DNA of 64,000 nucleotides from Flavobacteriales bacterium (GTDB lineage Bacteria; Bacteroidota; Bacteroidia; Flavobacteriales_D; Parvicellaceae): NCBI GenBank assembly GCA_020631555.1, contig JAHDGY010000007.1, positions 1 to 64,000 of the forward strand, read 5' to 3'. Shown piece by piece: positions 18,437 to 27,486 of this stretch (position 1 is its first letter; each line of letters starts with the position of its first letter). The notes under the pieces were generated by a model. It saw only the letters and a program-made list of their open reading frames with translations, ran no database searches and was not told where the DNA came from. The position numbers and the translations under genes were made by a program.

Positions 18437-19864
18437 TTATCCTTGGGTTAAGGTTTCTGAGATATCCGTTCTGTAAGCTTTTATTGCTGGAGCTATAGAA
18501 GTTAATAGTCCAATAAAAATGCAGGCGACCAGCAGCCAAATTTCTTCGGTAATGAACAAGAATCCGGTAAAATCGTAATGGTATTTTACTGAAAGTAAAC
18601 TACTTACCTCTTTAATTCCTGCATGACTTATGAGTAGTCCTAAACAATATCCAATGAAGGAAACGATTACGCCTTCGGCTATGATAACCATGAATACCTT
18701 TGTTGAAGAAGCTCCCATTACCCGCATCAAAGCAATTTCGTATTTTCTATCCTTGAGGGAGTTGAATAATGCAATGAAAACACTAAGTCCAGCTATAGCC
18801 ATGATAAAAATTGCCATGTATTTTAAGATACCAATTGCCGGTTCAATAAGTTGCTGAACCTGCATTGTTTCTATAGCCGGTTCCGCCGCAATCAGTGCGT
18901 CGCTTTTATTTACCATTCCTGGTATGGTGAATTTTCCTCTGGGTGTTTTGTATTGAACCAATAAGGATGTAATCTCTTTTTCATTGTCATCCAGTCCATC
19001 CAGAATTTTGTTAATCTCTTCCTTCGACATGACGTGGTCATGGTGGTCGTGTTCATGTCCATGGTGTTCGGCGTGATGTTCCCCGTGTTTATGTTTCTCA
19101 TGGGAACTGCCGTGCGCATCGTGATCTTGATGGTCGTCATGCTCATGATTTTTATGGGTATCACTGTGTTCCTTAAGATGTTCAACTTCTTCCTTAGTTT
19201 TTAAGTCGAAACTCCCACCAGAATCATGTGCCTGGCCGCCGTGTACAACCCAAACGCTTTCTACTGGAGTTAAAATAAGGTTGTCAATTACTGAATTACT
19301 TTGTTCAAAGATCCCAACTACTTTGTATTTAAACTCGTCGTGAGAATGCAATACTTCCCCGTCATTAGCTTTTCCTAATCCATGTCCACCGACGAATTTA
19401 CTGCCAATTTTTAATCCAAGTTTTTCTGCTACAGCTGACCCAATTGTTGCGTCCATTGGTTTTTCGAAAAGCTTTCCTTTGCCAATTTTAGCGTTGTACA
19501 GGTCAGAATATTTCGAGGTAGTTCCAACAATACGGTGTGATTTATAGCTGTCTCCTAAAGCAATAGGAATTGCTGATTTTACAAAAGGGTTTTTGGTGAC
19601 GAAATTGAGTTTGGACAGATTGATATTCCCAACGGGATTGTCGATATGGTAGATGCTACTGAGTACTAGTTGCAATCGACTTCCTTTTGCTCCAACTACA
19701 AGGTCAATTCCACCAGCATTTCGCTCAAAATTTTCTTGTAATTGTTTTTCTGTAAGTACAGATATTAGAATGATGCTAATCCCAGTTGCCAACAATAGGA
19801 TGGAAAGTCCTGAAGAAAGGGGGCGGAAACGAATATTCTTCCAGCTTAGTTTAACGATGTTCAT
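18437..19864 (-). CDS. FtsX-like ABC permease with His-rich periplasmic loop
   Basis: A 475-residue permease of the MacB/LolC/FtsX type: one N-terminal membrane helix (about residues 15-37), a large periplasmic domain (MacB-PCD type, residues about 40-340), then three C-terminal helices. Within the periplasmic domain, residues about 230-278 form a tract with roughly 20 histidines alternating with Asp, Glu and Lys, such as HHGHEHDHHDH. This resembles zinc- or nickel-binding buffers. It overlaps the ATPase gene by four bases, so the two form one transporter. Metal binding by the tract is inferred; whether metal is cargo or a signal is unknown. Confidence 0.85.
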   Translation of the reverse strand: MNIVKLSWKNIRFRPLSSGLSILLLATGISIILISVLTEKQLQENFERNAGGIDLVVGAKGSRLQLVLSSIYHIDNPVGNINLSKLNFVTKNPFVKSAIPIALGDSYKSHRIVGTTSKYSDLYNAKIGKGKLFEKPMDATIGSAVAEKLGLKIGSKFVGGHGLGKANDGEVLHSHDEFKYKVVGIFEQSNSVIDNLILTPVESVWVVHGGQAHDSGGSFDLKTKEEVEHLKEHSDTHKNHEHDDHQDHDAHGSSHEKHKHGEHHAEHHGHEHDHHDHVMSKEEINKILDGLDDNEKEITSLLVQYKTPRGKFTIPGMVNKSDALIAAEPAIETMQVQQLIEPAIGILKYMAIFIMAIAGLSVFIALFNSLKDRKYEIALMRVMGASSTKVFMVIIAEGVIVSFIGYCLGLLISHAGIKEVSSLLSVKYHYDFTGFLFITEEIWLLVACIFIGLLTSIAPAIKAYRTDISETLTQG

Positions 19865-20481
19865 AATTCAATTCTTGAGCTGAATTCGTTTTTTAATCGG
19901 TTATCATGGGTTACCACAACAAGAGCAGCGTTGTTTCGAGACGCGCAATCCTTTAAAAGTTCCACAACCACATTGCAATTCTTGTCGTCTAGCGCTGATG
20001 TTGGCTCATCTGCTAATATGACTTTAGGTTTGTTTATAATGGCTCGTGCTATTGATACACGTTGTTTTTCGCCTTGACTCAACTGATCAACGTGCTTGTT
20101 GATTTTATGGCTTATTCCAAGTCTTTCCAGTGTTGCAGCGACAATTTTTTTGTCGGCTGAGACCCTAGCGAGGTGTTGAGAAAGCGTTAGATTTTCGCCA
20201 ACGCTCAATGCTTTTATAAAATGTGGTGTTTGAAAAACAATACCGATGTTTTTTCCGCGAAATAGATCGAGAGCTGATCCTTGTAAGCCGGAAAGTTGTT
20301 GACCTCCAATCGTTACCTCGCCGCGGCTTGGAGCTAGCATTCCTGCTAGTAAGTGCAGTAAAGTGGTTTTTCCACATCCAGATTGTCCCAGAATTAAACT
20401 TTCTTGATCAACGGCTAAATCCGGGAATTGAAGAATTGGGCCATTATGGTACTTATACTGTAAGTTTTCTGTGCTTATCAT
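19861..20481 (-). CDS. ABC transporter ATPase, LolD/MacB type
   Basis: A 206-residue ATPase subunit. Walker A is GQSGCGKTTL (about residues 33-42), the signature is LSQGEKQRVSIARA, and Walker B is KVILADEPTSALD. Close to LolD in size and motifs, but its partner is the adjacent single FtsX-like permease with the His-rich loop, so it powers that system and is not part of a LolCDE lipoprotein exporter. First gene of the operon. Confidence 0.88.
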   Translation of the reverse strand: MISTENLQYKYHNGPILQFPDLAVDQESLILGQSGCGKTTLLHLLAGMLAPSRGEVTIGGQQLSGLQGSALDLFRGKNIGIVFQTPHFIKALSVGENLTLSQHLARVSADKKIVAATLERLGISHKINKHVDQLSQGEKQRVSIARAIINKPKVILADEPTSALDDKNCNVVVELLKDCASRNNAALVVVTHDNRLKNEFSSRIEL

Positions 20482-20562
20482 CTGACAACGCTGTAAGATC
20501 AGGTTTCGAAAGCCTTAAAATTAATATTTCTTTACTTCCAAGAGTTAGTCGTTGTTCACCTA

Positions 20563-21393
20563 TTAGTTTAGGTCAGAATTAGGCGTTTTTCTAGAAATCA
20601 AATACATTCCAATTGCCACCAATGGTATACTTAAAATTTGCCCCATGCTCAGGGCGCTACTGTCAGCCAAGGTTTGATGTTCCTTTACAAATTCGATAAG
20701 GAATCTGAAAGAGAAACATAGAATGAGGAAAATTCCAAGTAAATACCCGTTTTTGAATTTGCTTTCCGTTTTTTTTAAAATGCGATGCAAGACAAAAAAC
20801 GTTAGCAGTAGCGAGAGACATTCATAGATTTGGGTTGGGTGCCGCATTATTTCTCCAGCTTCGCCATACAATCTAATAAATTTAAAACCCCATGGTAGTG
20901 AAGTTTCTGTTCCCAGTATCTCGCTATTTAACAAGTTTCCTAGTCGGATAAATGCAGCCACTAAAGCAGCGGGCATAGTAAGACGATCGAGTAAATGGAT
21001 CAGGCCTGTTTTGTAATGTTTTCGGTTGAACAAGTAGGCAGCAATGATGACTCCGATTGTTCCTCCATGACTGGCTAAACCACCTTCGCGGATGCCAGTA
21101 ATAATAGTCAGCGGATGGTCAAAATATCCAATTTCAGTTTCAGTACTAAAATAGGGTCCATAGAAAAATACGTGTCCTAGTCGGGCGCCAACGACCCCAC
21201 CAACCATGCAATACATCAGAATTTTGTCCATCAATTTCTGATAATCTTCAGGTCGCTCCCTTTGCAGGATGTTACGTAAGATCGGATACCCAATCAAAAA
21301 TCCAAAAGCCCAGCACAATCCATAATAGCGAATGCTAATTGGAGAGCTAATTAGTTCCGGATCAAAGTTCCATATTATTGTTGCCCACTCCAT
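20563..21393 (-). CDS. lgt: prolipoprotein diacylglyceryl transferase
   Basis: A 276-residue inner-membrane enzyme that attaches diacylglycerol from phosphatidylglycerol to the lipobox cysteine, the first step of lipoprotein maturation. It has the family signature RLGNLLNSEILG and the conserved histidine loop GGLASHGGTIGV, and about seven membrane helices. It serves the many lipoproteins in this window. It follows the CPBP gene with only three bases between, so the two are co-transcribed. Confidence 0.95.
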   Translation of the reverse strand: MEWATIIWNFDPELISSPISIRYYGLCWAFGFLIGYPILRNILQRERPEDYQKLMDKILMYCMVGGVVGARLGHVFFYGPYFSTETEIGYFDHPLTIITGIREGGLASHGGTIGVIIAAYLFNRKHYKTGLIHLLDRLTMPAALVAAFIRLGNLLNSEILGTETSLPWGFKFIRLYGEAGEIMRHPTQIYECLSLLLTFFVLHRILKKTESKFKNGYLLGIFLILCFSFRFLIEFVKEHQTLADSSALSMGQILSIPLVAIGMYLISRKTPNSDLN

Positions 21394-21396
21394 GTT

Positions 21397-22305
21397 TTAA
21401 ATTAGATAATGATGAAGCGTATAGTTTAGTCTGTTAGGCCGGGAAATCCACCTAACGAGCAGAAACGCTAGTACTAAGCATATCGTGGCCAAACCTAAAC
21501 GCTGGAGAATCTGAAATTCCCAATCTGTACTCTTGAGAAGGATTTCTACCAATAAAGCATAAAGGTTGTAAAGCGAATGAACGATAATGCTTGTTTTTAT
21601 ACTGCTTGTCCACACCACCAAATAACCCAGCAAAGTTGACAAGCAAAAAAGAGGGATAAAGGAATTAAATCTAAAGTGTACGAAAGTGAACAAAAAAGAA
21701 GTTGTGAAAATTCCGGCGTGAACATTCCAGGTAATCTTGGTCATTAATTTTTGCAGAACTCCTCTAAAAAATAATTCCTCAGCAACACCAGGTAAAAAAG
21801 CGAAAAGAATTGTATTCAAAAGAATCGCCGAAAAAGAGGTTTCCGTTGTTACTCGGTCAACTAGAGAAATAAAAGAGGTTTCCGTATCGGTTTGAAAACT
21901 GGCCGGCAAAAGATTTAAATTCATTTCCGACAATAGTTCTGAAATCGGTAGTAATACAATGGGCAGGGTGTATAACGCGATCCATTTTATTGCTGGAAAT
22001 TTGGTGTGAGGAAAATAGGATCCTGCAATCGGAGATTTAAAAACTCTAGCAAACAGTAACGCAGGGATTAAAAAGGTTCCAATTTGCCCCCAGAAATTAA
22101 CCCACTTTTGGGTCAAGTAGGATTTGTCGTCATTGGCGTTCATCAACACGGTGAGGTCTTCGTCTGCCAAAGGATTGTAACCGAACAAATCGTGCACAGT
22201 ACGCCATGCGATTCCTTGGAAAATTGTTGCAAATGCCATAGTTCCAACAACTAGAATGACGATTTGCAATGAGGTATCCAATTGATATGCTTTCCGAAGC
22301 TCCAC
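21397..22305 (-). CDS. CPBP (Abi/Rce1-like) membrane metalloprotease
   Basis: A 302-residue multi-pass membrane protein with the CPBP motifs: EELFFRGVLQ (motif 1, Glu-Glu and Arg) and a histidine motif FTFVHFRF. Family members cleave prenylated or other membrane substrates; the substrate here is unknown. GTG at 22305 is the likely start. Co-directional with lgt three bases downstream and divergent from dusB, whose true start lies outside this gene. Confidence 0.8.
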   Translation of the reverse strand: MELRKAYQLDTSLQIVILVVGTMAFATIFQGIAWRTVHDLFGYNPLADEDLTVLMNANDDKSYLTQKWVNFWGQIGTFLIPALLFARVFKSPIAGSYFPHTKFPAIKWIALYTLPIVLLPISELLSEMNLNLLPASFQTDTETSFISLVDRVTTETSFSAILLNTILFAFLPGVAEELFFRGVLQKLMTKITWNVHAGIFTTSFLFTFVHFRFNSFIPLFCLSTLLGYLVVWTSSIKTSIIVHSLYNLYALLVEILLKSTDWEFQILQRLGLATICLVLAFLLVRWISRPNRLNYTLHHYLI

Positions 22306-22316
22306 TAGCTTTTTTA

Positions 22317-22324
22317 TACTTTTG
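22317..22324 (+). promoter_or_regulatory. -7 element of dusB promoter
   Basis: TACTTTTG matches TAnnTTTG. It lies 16 bases before the TTG at 22341 and downstream of the longer possible starts, which supports the short form of dusB. No clear TTTG is seen at -33. Confidence 0.45.
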
Positions 22325-22340
22325 CACCAAAAGTACTCGA

Positions 22341-23324
22341 TTGGTTAGAATAGGGGATATAGAAATTGTAGAATTTCCATTGTTGCTGGCTCCAATGGAA
22401 GATGTTAGTGATCCACCGTTCAGGGCTTTGTGCAAGAAACATGGTGCGGACATTATGTATACGGAGTTTATTTCTTCGGAGGGCTTGATTAGAGATGCTG
22501 CTAAAAGTGTGCAAAAGCTGGACATTTTTGAGTACGAACGACCAATTGGTATTCAAATTTTTGGTTCAGATTTCGATTCGATGAAGCGAGCTACCGAATT
22601 GACTGAAGCAGCTAAGCCAGATATTATCGATATTAATTATGGTTGCCCGGTAAAGAAGGTAGCATGTAAAGGTGCGGGAGCAGGAATATTGCAGGATATT
22701 CCAAAGATGATCCGTTTGACCGAAGAAGTTGTGAAGGCAACTTCATTGCCTGTTACGGTCAAAACTAGGTTGGGCTGGGACGACGAAACAAAGTACATTG
22801 TTGAGGTAGCGGAGCGATTACAGGATATTGGAATTCAAGCTATTTCTATTCACGGCAGGACTCGAAAACAAATGTACAAAGGAGAGGCTGATTGGAGTTT
22901 AATTGCAGAAGTGAAAAGCAATTCAAGAATGAAAATTCCAGTTTTTGGCAATGGAGACATTGATTCGCCCGAAAAAATGGTGGAATATAAAAACCGTTAC
23001 GGGGTAGATGGAATTATGATTGGAAGGGCTTCTATTGGGAATCCATGGGTGTTTAACGAATTAAAACATTTTGCAAAAACGGGTGAGCATCTGCCAAAGC
23101 CAACAATTCTCGAAAGGGTAGAGGCTACGCGATATCATTTAAGGCGTTCTATCGAATGGAAGGGAGAAAGGACTGGAATTGTTGAAATGCGCAGACATTA
23201 CGCCAATTATTTTAAGGGGATTCGGGATTTTAAACCGATTCGGATGAAGTTGGTTACGTCTATGGAGGTGGATGAGATTGAAGCTACTTTAGACCAAATT
23301 TCTAGCGATTTTGAAAATGCTTAG
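22341..23324 (+). CDS. dusB: tRNA-dihydrouridine synthase
   Basis: About 327 residues; a flavoenzyme reducing uridines in the tRNA D-loop. The beginning is VRIGDIEIVEFPLLLAPMED, and the catalytic cysteine is in NYGCPVKKVACKGAGAG. Lysine and histidine motifs KTRLGW and HGRTRKQMYKG and the FMN-binding GNGDI and MIGRA follow. The frame is open back to 22269, but that start would precede the -7 promoter element; TTG at 22341 gives the family-typical N-terminus. The DusB subgroup is chosen on overall resemblance. Confidence 0.88.
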   Translation: MVRIGDIEIVEFPLLLAPMEDVSDPPFRALCKKHGADIMYTEFISSEGLIRDAAKSVQKLDIFEYERPIGIQIFGSDFDSMKRATELTEAAKPDIIDINYGCPVKKVACKGAGAGILQDIPKMIRLTEEVVKATSLPVTVKTRLGWDDETKYIVEVAERLQDIGIQAISIHGRTRKQMYKGEADWSLIAEVKSNSRMKIPVFGNGDIDSPEKMVEYKNRYGVDGIMIGRASIGNPWVFNELKHFAKTGEHLPKPTILERVEATRYHLRRSIEWKGERTGIVEMRRHYANYFKGIRDFKPIRMKLVTSMEVDEIEATLDQISSDFENA

Positions 23325-24516
23325 TCACTAGGTACCGCACCGGGAAGTACGAGGAAACTATTCCAATAGTAGCAATTGCTACAAATGTTTTAAAAAAGTC
23401 AATCAATTCTAGTTTTACAGGATAATAGTCGATTATTGTTCCGTGCAATGGAATAAGGTGAAAGTTGATTTGCAGAAAACAAAGTAAGTAGCCCAAGGTT
23501 AGGCCTAATGCTCCTCCAAAAAAGTTGATCAGCAAGCCTTCGAAAAAGAAAATTCTTTGGATCGTGATACGGGTCGCGCCAAGCGCAATCAGCGTGTTAA
23601 TGTCTGTCTTTTTATCGAAAATTAACATCGTTAGTGAAGCGATTATATTAAAGGTAGCAAGGGCTAAAATGAAGCATAGCATTACAAACGAAAACCATTT
23701 TTCGCTTCTACTCATCCTATAAATAAGCTCGTTTTGTTCAAACCTTGTTTGGACACTGAACTTCGGTCCGAGTAACAATTGCAATTTTTCTTTAACGTTT
23801 ACTGCATCAACATCTGATTGCAGTTTACATTCAACGGCCGTAATATTGTTTTCCAGATCGAGAGTTTGTTGCGCAAATTTCATTGGAGCAATAATATATC
23901 TGGTATCAAAATCGGGGTTTATGGAAAAAATACCGCTGACAGGGATTGGCCGGGTAATAAAGAATTCGGAGTTGCGCCTAATTTTTTTCTCTCGATCCAA
24001 TCCGTAAACGGTTACTACATTATCGAAATTGGGGTTTGGGCTAACGCCAAGTTTATTATACACTCCCAGACCGATTAAGAGCTGAGGCCGTCGATCGAAG
24101 TACAGTGCCGCCACACCCTCGTATAGCATTGTGTCTACTCGATTCACGTCGAAATAATTGGAATCAACACCTTTGAGTTGAACCGGAAGCCAATTTTTAT
24201 TGTATTTGACTAAAGCAATTTCTTCAACAGTGGCGCTAGCGTATTCAATGCCTTGAATATTTATTAGCTCTTCAAAATCAATTTCTTCTGATTTGAAGTA
24301 ACGGTCGTTTGTTGTGGTGATTTTGATGTCCGGATCAAAAGATCCGTAGATGGTTTGCACTAAGCCTTCAATTCCATTTATTCCGGACATTACGATAACG
24401 ATTGCCGCGGTACTGATCAGAATTCCGACCATTGAAATCATGGAAATGATATTGATAATTCCTCTCGACTTTTTTGAAAGGAAGTACCGACGAGCAATGT
24501 TGAAGGCTAATTTCAA
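23302..24516 (-). CDS. LolE/LolC-like FtsX-family permease
   Basis: A 404-residue permease with an N-terminal helix (IINIISMISMVGILISTAAIVIVMSG), a periplasmic MacB-like domain and three C-terminal helices, the layout of LolC/LolE subunits that release lipoproteins from the inner membrane. The start appears to be TTG at 24516, four bases after the rbfA stop. No ATPase gene is adjacent, so it must use one from elsewhere. Its 3' end overlaps the convergent dusB by 23 bases. Confidence 0.8.
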   Translation of the reverse strand: MKLAFNIARRYFLSKKSRGIINIISMISMVGILISTAAIVIVMSGINGIEGLVQTIYGSFDPDIKITTTNDRYFKSEEIDFEELINIQGIEYASATVEEIALVKYNKNWLPVQLKGVDSNYFDVNRVDTMLYEGVAALYFDRRPQLLIGLGVYNKLGVSPNPNFDNVVTVYGLDREKKIRRNSEFFITRPIPVSGIFSINPDFDTRYIIAPMKFAQQTLDLENNITAVECKLQSDVDAVNVKEKLQLLLGPKFSVQTRFEQNELIYRMSRSEKWFSFVMLCFILALATFNIIASLTMLIFDKKTDINTLIALGATRITIQRIFFFEGLLINFFGGALGLTLGYLLCFLQINFHLIPLHGTIIDYYPVKLELIDFFKTFVAIATIGIVSSYFPVRYLVTKHFQNR

Positions 24517-24520
24517 ACGT

Positions 24521-24859
24521 TTATTTTTTCAACAGCCTGTCAATTTCTTCAGCATAGTCAAGTGAGTCGTCGAGATAAAATTGGAGTTCAGGAACCCGTC
24601 TTAACTGTTGTCTTACAATTTGACTTATTTCGTGTCGGATGGTTTTGGAATTTGCGATAATGTTCTCCAACACCTGTCCTTTTTCTTTCACTCCAAAAAT
24701 ACTCAGGTAACACTTTGCAATCGATAAATCAGGTGAGGTTCGAACTACGGTAACACTAACCATTCCTCCATCACATAATTCACGTGCTCGTTGCCTAAAA
24801 ATAGTACCTAATTCTTGCTGAATAACAGCGGCAATTTTCTCTTGTCTAATCGATGCCAT
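24521..24859 (-). CDS. rbfA: 30S ribosome-binding factor A
   Basis: About 112 residues with the single KH-like fold of RbfA, which binds late 30S precursors near helix 1 of 16S rRNA. Family-typical segments are SIRQEKIAAVIQQELGTIF at the N-terminus and SKTIRHEISQIVRQQLRRVP near residues 80-99. A TTG start six bases upstream (24865) is possible, but ATG at 24859 gives the usual MASIRQEK. Presumably co-transcribed with the LolE-like gene that follows. Confidence 0.92.
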   Translation of the reverse strand: MASIRQEKIAAVIQQELGTIFRQRARELCDGGMVSVTVVRTSPDLSIAKCYLSIFGVKEKGQVLENIIANSKTIRHEISQIVRQQLRRVPELQFYLDDSLDYAEEIDRLLKK

Positions 24860-24902
24860 ACGCAAAGGTAATCAAACCGAGAAGTAAAGCCGAATTTTGG
24901 AT

Positions 24903-24910
24903 TATCTTTG
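24903..24910 (+). promoter_or_regulatory. -7 element upstream of MsbA-like gene
   Basis: TATCTTTG matches TAnnTTTG and lies 28 bases before ATG 24939. It overlaps an earlier in-frame possible start at 24897, which it therefore argues against. Confidence 0.45.
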
Positions 24911-24938
24911 GCGGTTTACGCCCAGAATAGGCAAAACA

Positions 24939-26765
24939 ATGAAGCATTTATTTCAAATACTCGAGTTAGCAAAGGGCTTAAGATCTGCTCTTACTACATC
25001 CGTTATTTTTCAATATTTAAGTGTTGTATTCGGTGTTTTTTCGTTCACACTTTTGGTGCCTCTGCTGAAGGTTCTTTTTATGGCGCCTTCGGAATTGCAA
25101 GAATTGTTGGCCAAGCCGATTCCGGTATTTGAGTGGAAACAAAGCGTGATTTTTGAATACATGAATGTGCATTTAGCGCAGACTATAGATCAAGCCGGGC
25201 CAAAGGCAGCGCTAATAGGGATCTGTTCGTTACTTATTGGATCTATGTTCTTGAAAAATATTTTTCATTATGGTGGAGTCTATTTTGGAGCCAGAGTAGT
25301 TAATGGCGCTGTGCTGGCTACAAGAAATCGTCTGTTTAAGAAGATTACGGACTTGCACATTGGTTATTTTTCAGAAGAACGCAAAGGAGATTTGATTTCC
25401 AGGATGACCAGTGATATGAAGGAAATTGAGTGGGGTGTCCAAAGTACGATTCCCGCCGTATTCCGAAGTCCTTTTGAGATTGTTGTACAGGTTGCGGTGC
25501 TGTTTTTTTTCAACGTTGAATTGACGTTGTTTTTGCTTTTGTTTCTGCCTGCAGCTGGAGGAATTATTTCCATTATTGGAAAGTCTTTGAGGGAATCGGC
25601 AGATGATGGTCAGAAGAAGGTTAGTGAGTTGGTTACCACTACTGAAGAGGCTTTAACAGGCTTAAAAGTAATTAAAGCTTTTGGGGCAATTTCCTTTATT
25701 AGGAATCGATTTGTTAGGCAAAATACGGAGCATTATCGTATCATGATGAAAGTGTACTCGAAGGTTCAACTCGCTTCGCCGGTAAGTGAATTCTTGGGGG
25801 TTACGGCTACGGCAGTGGTGTTGTGGTTTGGCGCTGGATTAGTTTTCGACGGTAAATTGGACGGTGAGGTGCTGATCACTTATTTGGTAATGTTTGCTCA
25901 GTTAATTACACCATTTAAGGCTTTATCCACTGGTATTTTTAACGCTCAACGGGCATGTGCTTCGCTTTCGCGAATCAACAAGGTTATTGATGCGGAACAA
26001 GAAATTGTGGACAAGCCAAATGCTATTTGCGCTACTTCCTTTAAGGATAAAATAGAGTTTAAGGACGTTTGGTTCCGGTACGAAAATGATTTTGTTCTGC
26101 AAGACATAAATCTTAAAATCCTTGCGGGAAAGACTGTTGCTTTAGTCGGACAATCGGGTTCTGGGAAATCTACAATGGCAGACTTACTTCCACGATTTTA
26201 CGATGTCACAAAAGGTGCAATTACCATTGATGGCGTCGACGTGAAGGATTATGAAGTCGCTTCTTTGAATAGTATAATGGGTATTGTAACCCAGCACTCC
26301 ATACTTTTTAATGATACGGTTTATAACAATATTGCCTTTGGATTGGACAATGTCAAAAAGGAAGATGTAATTGAGGCTGCAAAAGTGGCTAATGCGCATG
26401 ATTTTATTATGGGATTTGAGAACGGTTACGATTCTAATATCGGAGATGGGGGGAGTAAACTGTCCGGCGGACAACGTCAAAGAATTAGTATTGCCAGAGC
26501 TGTGCTTAAAAACCCTCCAATAATGATTTTGGACGAGGCTACTTCTGCTCTGGATACGGAGTCCGAAAAATTAGTTCAGGATGCATTATCTAAATTGATG
26601 AGTAATAGAACTTCACTTGTCATTGCTCACCGTCTGTCGACAATTCAACACGCCGATGAAATCTTAGTGCTCAACGATGGTGTGATTGTTGAAAGGGGAA
26701 CGCATAATCAATTACTACAATCGGATAGTGCTTACAAGCGGTTAATTGAAATGCAATCTTTTTAG
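24939..26765 (+). CDS. MsbA-like ABC exporter (membrane domain fused to ATPase)
   Basis: About 608 residues. An N-terminal six-helix exporter domain (about residues 15-320) is followed by an ATPase with Walker A VGQSGSGKST, signature LSGGQRQRISIARA and Walker B IMILDEATSALD. The closest well-known relative is MsbA, the lipid A flippase, and a homodimer would work alone. Other exporters (lipids, peptides) share the plan, so the cargo is inferred. ATG at 24939 starts the usual basic, amphipathic N-terminus; the earlier start at 24897 falls on the promoter element. Confidence 0.88.
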   Translation: MKHLFQILELAKGLRSALTTSVIFQYLSVVFGVFSFTLLVPLLKVLFMAPSELQELLAKPIPVFEWKQSVIFEYMNVHLAQTIDQAGPKAALIGICSLLIGSMFLKNIFHYGGVYFGARVVNGAVLATRNRLFKKITDLHIGYFSEERKGDLISRMTSDMKEIEWGVQSTIPAVFRSPFEIVVQVAVLFFFNVELTLFLLLFLPAAGGIISIIGKSLRESADDGQKKVSELVTTTEEALTGLKVIKAFGAISFIRNRFVRQNTEHYRIMMKVYSKVQLASPVSEFLGVTATAVVLWFGAGLVFDGKLDGEVLITYLVMFAQLITPFKALSTGIFNAQRACASLSRINKVIDAEQEIVDKPNAICATSFKDKIEFKDVWFRYENDFVLQDINLKILAGKTVALVGQSGSGKSTMADLLPRFYDVTKGAITIDGVDVKDYEVASLNSIMGIVTQHSILFNDTVYNNIAFGLDNVKKEDVIEAAKVANAHDFIMGFENGYDSNIGDGGSKLSGGQRQRISIARAVLKNPPIMILDEATSALDTESEKLVQDALSKLMSNRTSLVIAHRLSTIQHADEILVLNDGVIVERGTHNQLLQSDSAYKRLIEMQSF

Positions 26766-26892
26766 CCTATTTCTTGAATAGTCTTAATTATTGAGAAATC
26801 ATCCAATTAGCGGAATTTTGGGTTCATTTAACTGAAAACAAGATTGTTAAATGGAATGTGAGTAGTATATTAGAATAACGTATTAGTGAACT

Positions 26893-27486
26893 ATGAGTTT
26901 TAAGAATGTAACAATTTGGTGCTTGACAGCAATTTTATTTGGTTTAGGGTGTGCTCAAAAACGTCAGGCTTCGCAAGTTAGTAGTGAAGAAGTTGAGAAC
27001 TTTTCTGAGAATACTTCAGGAAATTTCAGGGAGATTGATGCAGTTCAGTTGGCTGAACTTGAAGCCAAAGCCAGACAACATCGGGGAGATACGCTGATGA
27101 TTGGGTTTTCCAAAACTCCTTGTTTTGGTACTTGTCCACATTTTAATTTCAAGGTGTACGAAAGTGGTTTTGCAACTTATGAGGGTATCAGTTACACTAA
27201 AATGAAGGGCATGCATTCGACCTGGTATACGAAAGACCAAATGACTAAAATAGTCTCAATCGCGGATTCGATTGGATTCCAAAAAATGAAGGATAAATAT
27301 GAAGCTCCTGTTGCTGATTTACCTTCGGCTTCGATTGCCGTTCGCTTGTCTACAGGTTTGAAGCGGGTTATGCGAAGAGTAGGTTATCCTAGAGCGTTGC
27401 GAGGATTGGAAGCTGAAATCGAACAGTTGATTGCTCGTGGAGATTGGAAGTCGTATACTCCTCCTGCCGACGAGAAAAAAAACTAG
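26893..27486 (+). CDS. DUF6438-like lipoprotein
   Basis: A 197-residue lipoprotein with signal peptide and lipobox GLGC near residues 17-20. The conserved domain begins IGFSKTPCFGTCPHFNFKVY, whose CFGTC cysteine pair could form a disulfide or a metal site. Function unknown. Convergent with the TPR-PD40 gene, overlapping by four bases. Confidence 0.65.
   Translation: MSFKNVTIWCLTAILFGLGCAQKRQASQVSSEEVENFSENTSGNFREIDAVQLAELEAKARQHRGDTLMIGFSKTPCFGTCPHFNFKVYESGFATYEGISYTKMKGMHSTWYTKDQMTKIVSIADSIGFQKMKDKYEAPVADLPSASIAVRLSTGLKRVMRRVGYPRALRGLEAEIEQLIARGDWKSYTPPADEKKN

Noticed and set aside
19021-19175. Tandem DNA repeat in the His-rich coding segment
   Set aside because: The repetition is at the codon level (His/Asp/Glu codons) with mixed CAT/CAC usage, so it reflects the protein tract and not a mobile or CRISPR-like repeat.
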